Source: Fasciolopsis buskii (Eukaryota > Platyhelminthes > Trematoda > Plagiorchiida > Fasciolidae). From it: a stretch of DNA of 64,000 nucleotides. Positions within the stretch are counted from its first letter, which is position 1. Each line of letters begins with the position of its first letter. The translations under genes and the position numbers were made by a program. The notes below the pieces were generated by a model. It was not told the origin of the DNA. It saw nothing but the letters and a program-made list of their open reading frames with translations, and searched no databases. Shown here piece after piece: positions 1 to 9,149 of this stretch. The stretch covers positions 261,696 to 325,695 of the forward strand of contig LUCM01011227.1 in NCBI GenBank assembly GCA_008360955.1, given 5' to 3'.

Positions 1-1644
1 TCGACAGGTTCACTGAGTCAGATTGACCATATCGCAGTTAGCTACCGTTGGCGCAGTTCTGTCCAGAACTGTAGATCATACTGGACCACGTACGTCTAAT
101 CGGACATTGCGTTAGTTTAATGCGATTTTTGCTGCAGCTGAATGGCCATCGACGCAGGCCGCAAACCCGATTGGCTGTCGAACGTTTGTCTGATTTGGCT
201 GTTCGCAACAGCTACGAACAGAAACTGTCCGAGGAACTAAGAACTGCGACCAGTGGCAATGTAGACGATCAGTGGGATCAAATTAAGCAGGCTATGCATT
301 TGGCAGCGAATTTCGCCTGCGGTCCCAGATCTAGTGTTCGTCAAAAACACTGGATCTCGCAAGCGTCGCTAAGTCTGATGGAGCAAAAACGCGAGCTGCC
401 TAACTGCAAGGAAATGAATAAGATGCGTCGGCAGTTGCAGCGTCAGTTGACCATGAGCCATAGGAATGACCGGGAAAGCTGGTGGGTTAAGGTAGCCGAA
501 GATATGGAAGTGGCGTCCGCTTCAGGTAATAGGCAAAGACTGTTTAAGCTTATACGCGACAGCGGTGGGCGACACCGGCGAACTTCGGTTAGTGAAGTCA
601 TGTGCGATAAGAATGGAGAGCTCGTCCACGGCAGACAGGAAAGACTGGACCGTTGGGCAGAACATTTGAAGGATCAGTTTAGCTGACTATACGCTATCGT
701 ATCTAGTCCGACGCCTGGAGCTGTGAATCCTTGGGAGGTGCCACTTGATCCCCCAACGGAAGTGGAAGTGGAGTCGAATATTCGGCTTCTGAAGAGGGGA
801 AAAGCTGCCGGTCTCGATGAACTTCCCTCAGTTCTTTTCAAATTGGGTGGAGAGGTGCTGATGAAATCACTTACCTCCTTGCTTCGTGATATTTGGAACG
901 AGGAGCGTATCCCGCTATCGTGGGGTGAGTCACTGATTATACCCATCTTCAAGAAGGGTACACGGAGTGACTGCAGCAATCATCGTGGGATTAGTTTAAT
1001 TTCGATAGTTACTAAGGTGTTAGCTTCGATAATGCAGCGCCGTTTGACACCGATTCGCGAGAGTAATATCTGCGAACAACAGGCCGGATTTCGGCCAGGT
1101 CGAGGTTGCATCGACCAAATATTCACTCTTCGACAGATACTCGAAACGCGCCACACGCACCGCCGCCCTACGATCGTAGTCTTCCTCGACTTGAAAGGTG
1201 CTTTCGACTCCGTGGATCGACCAGCACTATTCAGTGCTCTCCACCGGAAGGGTATGCCAACTAAGTTTGTGAACCTGTTGTGAGCATTGTACTCGCATAC
1301 CTATGGTCGCGTTAGGGTATACGGTGAACTGTCACGTTCATTCGAAACAACTAGTGGCGTTCGACAAGGGTGTCCCATCTCTCCATTCTTGTTCAACTTC
1401 GTCATGGACGAGGTGATGGAAGATGCTTTAAGAGGTCTCCGGGATGTAGGAGTGGAACTGGGAAATGGAGGGAAGCTATGTGATCTAGAGTATGCAGGTA
1501 ACTTTGTGCCCGTTCGAGTCTGCGGTCCATGCACAATGCGCACTAGGTAGACTGTCGAGATCGGTTGCTCGGTTTGGCATGTGGTTTGCACCTTCAAAGT
1601 GCGAAGTACTGTTGCAGGACTGGACGACAGCAGCGCCGAACTTG
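1..1644 (+). repeat. Left arm of long inverted repeat
   Basis: This stretch is the reverse complement of 4443-6086. Both arms are 1644 bases, so no net indel separates them, and I count only about ten mismatches by eye (for example near 367, 380-385, 893, 1003, 1430, 1482 and 1637). The arm may extend left of the window. The match ends inside the LINE at the sequence GAACTTG. Confidence 0.9.
120..1550 (+). pseudogene. A1 reverse transcriptase pseudogene
   Basis: One reading frame runs from the linker (120-686) into reverse transcriptase (723-1550), interrupted by TGA stops at 684-686 and 1281-1283. Visible RT motifs are GKAAGLDELPSVLFKLGG, HRGISLISIVTKVLASIM, QQAGFRPGRGCIDQ, VVFLDLKGAFDSVDR (palm motif A) and TTSGVRQGCPISPFLFNF (motif B). 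Motif C, normally Y/FADD with two catalytic aspartates, reads EYAGNF, so the enzyme would be dead. A two-base deletion right after it (compared with copy A4) shifts the frame and ends the ORF at 1550. Segments starting at 723 and 1287 do not begin with ATG and are pieces of one broken ORF. Confidence 0.9.
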
Positions 1645-1970
1645 GTAAAGTAGGTGTCTCACGCCTTCGTGGTTGGAGTCCGAAAGACTCGTGGACTTGC
1701 TGGCTGGATACACTGAAGGATATGGCAGCGAGTCGTGAACAGCGGCGATCGTGTTTTCATTTTCTATCGAATCAAACACGTGCGTTTGTACAGTTAGACT
1801 GTGTTCCGTGTGTTGGCTGCAGCGGTATCCTATCTTTTCCCGCCTGTGTAGGTCCACTCCCTGTTCCCATTGAATATTCACTCTTTTCATATAAACGTGT
1901 AACTCTGGGGAAAGGCAGCGGTCAGTGAGGCTTGCCTTGCTGTTTAACGTTGAACGATGATGATGGTGAT

Positions 1971-2079
1971 TGGCACACGCCCCCAAGAGACGGCAGCGCT
2001 GACACGCAAAAAGATGTTTTTTAGGCGAGCTCATCACTCTTGTTTGGAAGAGCAAACACTGACAGATCGTAGCGCTGAC
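1971..2079. other. Short spacer between LINE copies
   Basis: About 110 bases between the tail of A1 and the first recognisable endonuclease codons of A3. I see no feature in it. It may be diverged 5' sequence of A3. Confidence 0.4.
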
Positions 2080-3358
2080 ATGCTAGATGACAAGCTTTGT
2101 TCAGAAGAGCAGGGGCTCTAACATCATAGTGGTAGCAGGTGATTTTAGTGCACAAGTTGGAAAACAGAATGCATCGGAAGCTTGTTCAGATGGGTGCTGC
2201 GTCTTACATCCCCAGCGAACTGATAACGGAGAAAGGTTTCTCCAATTTTGTGCGGGCAATCACTTGGTCCTGTCTAGTACTAATTCCCGACAGTCCGCGT
2301 CGCACAGCGAAATGGCGCTCGAACTTGACAGGTAAGTCTGAGTCAGATCGACCACATTGCAATAAGCTAAGGCTGGTGCGGTTTTGTCCAGAATTATAGA
2401 TCGTACTGGACCAAGTACGTCGAATCGGACCATGTGCTGATTTTAATGCGGTTTTTGCTGCAGCTGAACGGTCATTGACGCAGGCCACAAACCAGACTGG
2501 CCGTCAGAAGTCCGTTTGATTCAGCTGTTCGCAACAGCTGTGAACAGGGACTATCCAACGAACTAAGAACTTCGACGAGCATCAATGTAGTTGAGCGCTG
2601 GGACGAAACCAAGCAGGCGATGCATTTGGTAGCAGGTTTCACCTGTGGTCCTAGATCTAAAGTCTATCACAGACACTGGACCTCGCAAGGGTCGCAGGGT
2701 CTAATGAAGTGAAAACCCCAGCTCCTTAACTGCTGCAGCGTCAATTAACGATAAGCTTTAATAAGGGCCGTGGAAAATGGTGGGTTAGGATAGCCGAAGG
2801 AATGGAATTATTAGTCCCTTCAGGTAACAGTCAAAGACTGTTTCAGCTTATACGTGGACGGCATACTTCGGTTAGTAAAGTCGTATGCTCTACAACGAAG
2901 GCTGGACCGTTTTGCTGAGCACTTCAACACGAAGTTTAGCTGGTCGTGCGCTAAAGTAGTTAGTCCTTGGGAGAGGTTTCTTGATCTCGAATGTGGAGGT
3001 AAAGTCAAATATTCGATTACTGAACAGGGGAAAAGCAGCCGGTCCCGACGAACCTTCTCCAGTACTCTTCAAATTGGGTGGAGAAGCCCTGATGAATGCA
3101 CCTATCTCCTTGCTTCGTGATATTTGGGACGAGGAGAGCATCCAGTTGTCACAGGGTGAGTCAGTGATTGTATCCATTTTCAAGAAGGGTACACGGAGTG
3201 ACTGTAGCATTCATCGTGGCATTAGTTTAATTTCGATAGTTACAAAGGTGTTAGCTTCGATAATGCTGCACCGTTTGACACCGGTTCCCGAGAGCAACAT
3301 TCGCGAACGGCAGGCCGGATTTTGTCCAGACCGAGGTTGCATCGATCAGATATCCACA
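2080..3358 (+). mobile_element. RTE-like LINE copy A3, older and degenerate
   Basis: A plus-strand copy of the same family as A1, starting in the endonuclease (SNIIVVAGDFSAQVGK near 2110-2165) and ending in RT after RERQAGFCPDRGCIDQIS near 3355. A longer RT stretch survives at 2981-3445 (RGKAAGPDEPSPVLFKLGG, HRGISLISIVTKVLASIM), but the tail of that ORF from 3359 is no longer LINE. Substitutions, stops and frame changes are spread throughout, so it is clearly older than A1 and A2. Its 3' half is missing. Confidence 0.85.
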
Positions 3359-3558
3359 TCGGTCACCAATAGATGGATCGTCATATTGAGACTGCAACCT
3401 GACGAGGTGGGAGAGCTTGCATATCTCCATGATCCGATAAAATGAGTTGGCTCATCTCAATCCGAACGTTCAGTCAGGCCAGACAAGTTCGTGTCCTGGT
3501 ATTTCAGTTGAGGAGTTTATTTGATCCTGACGAGGAGGTCAGGTAAGCAATGGCGAGG
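3359..3558. other. Unassigned filler between A3 and A2
   Basis: Two hundred bases matching neither LINE copy. They contain two CTGACGAG octamers (near 3400 and 3525), but without the rest of a hammerhead core. Nothing else is recognisable. Confidence 0.4.
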
Positions 3559-3578
3559 TCATCATCATCATCATCATC
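3559..3578 (-). repeat. (CAT)n / (ATG)n tail of LINE A2
   Basis: A pure trinucleotide run that is the 3' tail of minus-strand copy A2. The same GAT/ATG-rich end closes A1 (about 1956-1970), A5 (44111-44127) and A6 (about 63530-63541). It is therefore part of the element's 3' signature, not a random microsatellite. Confidence 0.85.
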
Positions 3579-3754
3579 GTTCAGCGTTAAACAGCAAGGC
3601 AAGCCCCACTGATCGCTGCCTTTCCCCAGAGTTACACGTTTATATAAAAAGAGTGAATATCCAATGGGAACTGGAAGTGGACCTACACAGGCGGGAAAAG
3701 ATAGGATACCGCTGCAGCCAACACACGGAATACAGTTCAGCTCTGCAAACACTA

Positions 3755-4595
3755 TCAATCATTCTGATTCGATAGAAAGTGACAGCATGATCGCCACTGT
3801 TCACGGCTCAATGCTATATCCTTCAGTGTCTCCAGCCAGCAAGTCCACGAGTTTTTCGGACCCCAACCACGAAGGCGTGAGACACCTACCTTACCTAACT
3901 TCGCTGTACATTTTCTCACTCCACGTTGCCACGTCATCTATTGGCCTCCACATGGCTTCTTCCATTCCTTAGGAGGAACACAAAATAGGGCACGGTATGG
4001 TAGACGAGTGTTCGTCATACGCAACACGTGACCCAACCAGCGTAGTCTACTGTTTCATACGTTGAAACAAGCTATTCTCAGAAGTGGCACCCAATACCAG
4101 ATTCCTAACCTCAATATTACTCACCCGGTCACTCCATCCAATCCTAGCCATACTACGTAAACATCGGTTGTCGAAAACCTCCAACCGACGAACATCTCCC
4201 ACACGCATACTCCACGTCTCGCAACCGTACAACAGAACCGAACGCACTGCAGCACAGTACACACGACCTTTCAACTTCAGTGAAATATCAGGACGACGCC
4301 ACAATTGCTTCAATCCAGCGTAAGCTGCACGAGCCTTGGATATACGCATACTTACCTCTATTCCCGAGCTACCATCGTTAGACACGCAGCTACCAAGGTA
4401 GGTGAAACGGTCCACAATCGTCAGCTCCTCTCCATCCAGTATCAAGTTCGGTGCTGCTGTCGTCCAGTCCTGCAACAGTACTTCGCACTTTGAAGGTGCA
4501 AACCACATGCCAAACCGAGCAACCGATCTCGACAGTCTACCTAGTGCGCATTGTGCATGGACCGCAGACTCGAACGGGCACAAAGTTACCTGCAT
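3755..4595 (-). pseudogene. A2 RT thumb and C-terminal region, broken
   Basis: Frame 4595-4047 continues RT after the shifted motif C, with DRLSRS-like helix residues, PSKCEVLL, GSCVSNDG, LKGRVYCAAVRSVLLYG and SMARIGWSDRVSN. It ends after RMKQ. A second frame (about 3937-3755) holds the last part, KVGVSRLRGWGPKNSWTCWL. Copy A5 has two extra bases at the RMKQ break and reads through as RMKLSRLRWLGHVLRM, so A2 and A4 share a two-base loss there. Confidence 0.8.
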
Positions 4596-6086
4596 ACTCT
4601 AGATTACATAGCTTCCCTCCATTTCCCAGTTCCACTCCTACATCCCGGAGACCTCCCAAAGCATCTTCCATCACCTCGTCCATGACGAAGTTGAACAAGA
4701 ATGGAGAGATGGGACACCCTTGTCGAACGCCACTAGTTGTTTCGAATGAACGTGACAGTTCACCGTATACCCTAACGCGACCATAGGTATGCGAGTACAA
4801 TGCTCACAACAGGTTCACAAACTTAGTTGGCATACCCTTCCGGTGGAGAGCACTGAATAGTGCTGGTCGATCCACGGAGTCGAAAGCACCTTTCAAGTCG
4901 AGGAAGACTACGATCGTAGGGCGGCGGTGCGTGTGGCGCGTTTCGAGTATCTGTCGAAGAGTGAATATTTGGTCGATGCAACCTCGACCTGGCCGAAATC
5001 CGGCCTGTTGTTCGCAGATATTACTCTCGCGAATCGGTGTCAAACGGCGCTGCATTATCGAAGCTAACACCTTAGTAACTATCGGAATTAAACTAATCCC
5101 ACGATGATTGCTGCAGTCACTCCGTGTACCTTTCTTGAAGATGGGTATAATCAGTGACTCACCCCACGATAGCGGGATACGCTCCTCGTTCCAAATATAA
5201 CGAAGCAAGGAGGTAAGTGATTTCATCAGCACCTCTCCACCCAATTTGAAAAGAACTGAGGGAAGTTCATCGAGACCGGCAGCTTTTCCCCTCTTCAGAA
5301 GCCGAATATTCGACTCCACTTCCACTTCCGTTGGGGGATCAAGTGGCACCTCCCAAGGATTCACAGCTCCAGGCGTCGGACTAGATACGATAGCGTATAG
5401 TCAGCTAAACTGATCCTTCAAATGTTCTGCCCAACGGTCCAGTCTTTCCTGTCTGCCGTGGACGAGCTCTCCATTCTTATCGCACATGACTTCACTAACC
5501 GAAGTTCGCCGGTGTCGCCCACCGCTGTCGCGTATAAGCTTAAACAGTCTTTGCCTATTACCTGAAGCGGACGCCACTTCCATATCTTCGGCTACCTTAA
5601 CCCACCAGCTTTCCCGGTCATTCCTATGGCTCATGGTCAACTGACGCTGCAACTGCCGACGCATCTTATTCATTTCCTTGCAGTTAGGCAGCTCGCGTTT
5701 TTGCTCCATTAGAATTAGCGACGCTTGAGAGATCCAGTGTTTTTGACGAACACTAGATCTGGGACCGCAGGCGAAATTCGCTGCCAAATGCATAGCCTGC
5801 TTAATTTGATCCCACTGATCGTCTACATTGCCACTGGTCGCAGTTCTTAGTTCCTCGGACAGTTTCTGTTCGTAGCTGTTGCGAACAGCCAAATCAGACA
5901 AACGTTCGACAGCCAATCGGGTTTGCGGCCTGCGTCGATGGCCATTCAGCTGCAGCAAAAATCGCATTAAACTAACGCAATGTCCGATTAGACGTACGTG
6001 GTCCAGTATGATCTACAGTTCTGGACAGAACTGCGCCAACGGTAGCTAACTGCGATATGGTCAATCTGACTCAGTGAACCTGTCGA
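4443..6086 (-). repeat. Right arm of long inverted repeat
   Basis: Partner of 1-1644. At 4443 the homology with A1 is lost because A1 jumps to the 3' end of the element, while A2 continues through the intact C-terminal region. The right boundary at 6086 is set only by the window edge of the left arm. Confidence 0.9.
4537..5967 (-). pseudogene. A2 reverse transcriptase pseudogene
   Basis: Linker plus RT, nearly identical to A1 in protein sequence, with one change in the linker (SLSLM to SLILM) and a few in RT (LRDIW to LRYIW; LISIVT to LIPIVT; ALRGL to ALGGL). It shares both in-frame TGA stops, the YAGN version of the catalytic motif, and the two-base deletion that ends the frame at 4537. The shared lesions show that the two copies come from one already defective template or from a local duplication. 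Confidence 0.88.
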
Positions 6087-6714
6087 GTTAGAACGCCACG
6101 TCACTGTGCGACGCGAACTGTGTCGGAAATTCGTACTAGATAGGAATAAACGATTGTGTGCACAGAATTGGAGAAGTCTGTCCCCGTTGTCTGTTCGCTG
6201 TGCAGGCAAGGCGCATCGCCCGCCTAAACAGGACTCCGATGCACTCAGTTTTCCAACTTGAGCATTAAAGTCACCTGCTACCACTTCAATGTCAGCGTTT
6301 GCTATTCCGAACAAGAGTTAAGAGGTTATCGTAAAACTCGTCATTCTCTATATTAGTGCTGCAGTCTGTGTGAGCGTATGCCGAGATAACAAATAAACTA
6401 CGCTTAACACTACTATCCTTTCGGACGCCGACTGATCCCTGCAGTCTCATGGCACACAAGCGACTGTTGACTGGGATCCAATCTAAAAGGGCTGCTTCAG
6501 CCTTCTCATTCAAGACTATTCCTACACCACGTTGACCCACAGCTTGAGCTGCTTCGTCTCCTGAAGTGCGAAGAAAATATCTTGACGAGACGTTTGGCGC
6601 AGTTAGTTGAATTACTCTACTCGAATCCTGAATTCGTGTTTCATTCACGCAGCAGACATCAATCGAAAGTGAGTCCACTGTCAGAGCCAAACAGAGCCAA
6701 ATGGCGAGGTGCAC
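5988..6714 (-). pseudogene. A2 apurinic-type endonuclease domain, frameshifted
   Basis: Two overlapping frames make up an exonuclease-endonuclease-phosphatase type domain that would nick target DNA. The first (6714-6292) has SIDVCCVNETRIQD, QRGVGIVLNEKAEAALLDW and LFVISAYAHTDC. The second (6314-5988) has EVVAGDFNAQVGK and QIDHIAVSYRWRSSVQN. The CVNETRI, GDFNAQ and DHI motifs are typical of LINE endonucleases. The frame change at about 6300 inactivates it. Confidence 0.85.
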
Positions 6715-6760
6715 TGTCCCGGATCAAATAGTCGACTTGCACTGTTATCTGCATCACGGT

Positions 6761-7295
6761 CATATTTTGCGTACGTCTGCCGATGGATTACCCCTTTTTG
6801 CAACGTTACGGCCGTTTCGCGTTAAACGGTGGGATGAGCCAAACTACCCATTGCCTTTTCGCCGAGTTACGCATCGCAGCTGAAAGAATAAATATGGAAG
6901 GTGGGCAAACGGTAGGCCTCCAGGGGGGACATCGCAGTAGTCACTACGCGGAAGTCCAACCGTAAAAACGAATTTCCTCAACCGTTTTGATTCGACAAAA
7001 AAATGACGATCTCAGATGTCATATCGTCCAATGCCTCGAGCCAGCTGGTCAGCAGGACCTCAATCATGGAGACACGAGGTTTCTACTCTACGGAAATTTG
7101 CCGTACGATTCCTCATGCCATGCTATCATGTTATTTACTGGCACCCACATAGGTTCCTCCATTGAAACTTGGTAATCATGAAAAATAAGCTGATTCTACG
7201 AATATTACCAACCAAAAATTGAGCCTGGTTGTCCAGAGATGGCAGTGTATATATGTGCGCACTGCACCAAATAAAGCGTAAAAGCGAGCTACGGC
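6761..7295. other. Unassigned sequence, possibly 5' end of A2
   Basis: No convincing coding or RNA signal. Several short ORFs exist on the plus strand but show no family motifs. Part may be the untranslated 5' region of A2, which cannot be decided without a second full-length copy. Confidence 0.4.
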
Positions 7296-7299
7296 ATAA

Positions 7300-7490
7300 A
7301 CTATATATGTATATATATATATATATTGCATATATGGAAGTAGTAAGTGGTGTCTCAGTAAGTGAACGAAATTTGCCCGGGAGCACACGACCGGTTTCAC
7401 GGTTATTGTCGCTCGTCAGACATGCGTACCCGTTAGTTTCTTGTCCAAACATCCTTATACTTGTACACACATATATATATATATATTTAT
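7300..7490 (-). repeat. TA-bounded repeat, Penelope-like candidate, copy A
   Basis: A unit of about 140 bases lies between two TA microsatellites (7302-7326 and 7471-7487). On the minus strand it matches the right part of the repeat at 61877-62228 (AGTATAA.GATGTTTG block, then the hammerhead-like core, then AAATTTGTTCACC-like sequence). TA-bounded modules with hammerhead motifs are a known trait of Penelope-like elements, but I see no Penelope RT or GIY-YIG coding sequence nearby. Confidence 0.6.
7376..7432 (-). ncRNA. Hammerhead-ribozyme-like motif, copy A
   Basis: Read on the minus strand: an outer arm CGGG (7432-7429) that can pair with CCCG (7381-7378); stem I GCATGT (7425-7420) with GTGTGC (7388-7383); core CTGACGAG (7419-7412); a short stem II CG...CG around a loop (7411-7400); GAAA (7398-7395); CCGG; and TC just before the predicted cleavage point between 7389 and 7388. 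The core nucleotides CUGANGA, GAAA and UC match the type I hammerhead consensus. The pair closing stem II is G-U instead of G-C. Stem III has no loop (ACCGGT is self-complementary), so activity would need two molecules or tandem units. Of the three copies this has the best-kept catalytic core. Confidence 0.7.
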
Positions 7491-9149
7491 GAACCAGCAA
7501 CGCTGAGCAACGTATTCCACCGTTTGTCCCTTTCAAAGGACAGCAAGAAAGCTGAGCGCAATAAATGGACTTTCAAAAGACTGACTTAATTTTTCCTTTT
7601 TTTCTTAACAAGCGTTAAAGAGAATGAAAAGAAACAGCATTACGGAGCGATTGTTGCTGGGAGCAACTTTTTAGTGTTGTGCCCAGGACTGGACGAGACT
7701 GAGAGCAAACTACATTTACCTTATGGACTTCGTTGGACTAGGCTTTCAGTATTTCCCTCGGTTTGTTTCCTGAGGCGTAACGCTTTTCAGCGCTTCATCC
7801 GAGATGAGTCGGGATCAGAGTTGCAGGCTGAATTCTTACTCCATGACTGCAGATGGAACCGATGGCAAGTCTTTACACTAAAAAGTGAAGCCTAGTGGTA
7901 ATCTATGGATTACCACTGGTTTATCTCGTTGCCAGAAAAATAATCAAGCTGCGGATCTCGCTACCGACCGCACTGAAGGAAGAAGACAGTTCATACGCAG
8001 GAAACATTGGGAGTACAGACCTCCATCCTGGACAATATCAAGGGGATAGCTACCATTACTTGCTGATGAGACCGTGCAAATCCACCCGATACGGGTCACA
8101 AGCAACTGCCGGCGACGAAGCTCACACAGATGGTCTCCGTCTGCTTCTAATCACAGAACAATGAACGGAAGACAATGATTAGAACCCCAGTGATATGACG
8201 AGCAGAGAAGCGCTGTTTAGTGAACGACTGAGGAAAAATCATGGACAGCCACTTAGTGTGTCCCTTAGTATTTCGAAGTCCTGAGGCGTCAGCGCACAAA
8301 AACCAACCAATAAATGCATTTTGATGCAAGTGTACACACTTCGTGTAAGATAGTGACGAAACCTCCATCTTGAAAAGTCGCTCCTGAGAAGCCAAATGAG
8401 ATTTGTTAGGAGAATGGAATAAGGATGTTACTGTGCATTTATTAGAAATTGTAAAAATGTTAATCTGATCGAACTGTTTATTGTAGGTATACTTGTTATC
8501 TTTTCGAGTAATATTTATTTGCAGATTTCCAAATATAAATTGTTCAGCACTCCCTATGTTGCGTGCAGTTAAGGGGCAATACAAAGTGGTTAGATGTTGC
8601 CTCCAACACAATCATCCCTCCCATCGGTCTCATGGAAGCTATTACGCGAGCAATCGTAAGCTAACCCGAGGGCAGGAGGCGCACGTAAGCGGCGTAATGG
8701 ACATCTCTGGCAATGCCAGAGAGGTTTTCGATATGCCAGGGAGAAGTTCAACCGGCTGGTGACGGTTCGCGACATTAATAGACTTGGGCGTGAGTTCTGG
8801 TTGATGGACTACTGCAGCGATGTTGTTCGCGTGAAAGACTTATTGCGCGGACAGGGTAGTCTTAGGATTCTCAAACGGGAAGATGTAGTGAGGTTTTCCG
8901 GATAGTGTTCGGCATTTAGCGTACCTACACCAAGCCGCCGCCTGGCGATGCAGGAGAGGCAGCGTAGCCGCACAACTAATGTGTTCAGTTCCAGTTCCAG
9001 TTAGATTGCCGTACTGTACGGCGAGATACCTGATCGTCCAGGATCTTGCACCGAGAGCTCCTAGGATCAAACGATGCTTCGATAACGGAGGGGTGGAAGT
9101 CCTTTTCAGCTCCTACAAGAGGGAAGCAATTAATTAGGTGTTTTCCTCC
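7491..9149. other. Unassigned 1.7 kb
   Basis: Short ORFs on both strands (for example plus 7674-7895 and 7895-8164, minus 8147-8611) carry no motif I recognise and show no splice structure. No obvious tandem repeats. Possibly unclassified repeat or untranslated LINE sequence. Confidence 0.4.

Larger units (their letters stand above)
1..1970 (+). mobile_element. RTE-like LINE copy A1 (left end outside window)
   Basis: This is a non-LTR retrotransposon copy read on the plus strand. It starts inside the endonuclease domain (DHIAVSYRWRSSVQNCRS at about 22-80) because the window cuts it. It continues through a linker and reverse transcriptase, and ends in a short GAT-rich tail at about 1956-1970, the same 3' end seen in copies A2, A5 and A6. 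Relative to A2 it lacks about 550 bases between 1644 and 1645: the thumb and C-terminal part are missing. The family looks RTE-like from the endonuclease and C-terminal region (RWLGHVLRM is intact in copy A5) and from the short-repeat tail. The exact clade is inferred by eye. Confidence 0.88.
3559..6760 (-). mobile_element. RTE-like LINE copy A2, longest copy in window
   Basis: Minus-strand copy running from the tail at 3559 back through the C-terminal domain, RT, linker and endonuclease to about 6714-6760, where similarity to an endonuclease N-terminus fades. The 5' boundary is uncertain and could reach about 6980. Domains in order of translation are endonuclease (6714 to about 5988), linker (5967-5401), RT (5364-4537), and thumb with GWSDRVSNIEVRNLVLG and the C-terminal region (about 4595-3755). 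It carries the same stops and motif C lesion as A1, plus frame breaks in the endonuclease and after RMKQ near 4060. Confidence 0.88.

Noticed and set aside
1281..1286. In-frame TGA in LINE RT as possible selenocysteine or read-through codon
   Set aside because: The element is dead by other lesions, and a CpG-type CGA to TGA change in a conserved position explains it.
1638..1660. The A1 internal deletion as a splicing event (retrocopied spliced RNA)
   Set aside because: The intact copies have no GT at the donor side (GAACTTG followed by AT), so a recombination or deletion join is more likely.
3395..3545. Two CTGACGAG octamers between A3 and A2, matching the hammerhead core start
   Set aside because: Neither is followed by a stem II hairpin plus GAAA, and no stem I partner is present. 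The octamer alone is not enough.
3555..3580. CRISPR-like or functional satellite array at the CAT repeat
   Set aside because: It is the short-repeat tail of LINE A2, shared by other copies. No spaced direct repeats exist in the window.
8055..8110. CTGATGAG near 8062 as a possible further hammerhead
   Set aside because: A GACC/GGTC hairpin can be drawn, but GAAA and the cleavage-site triplet are missing.
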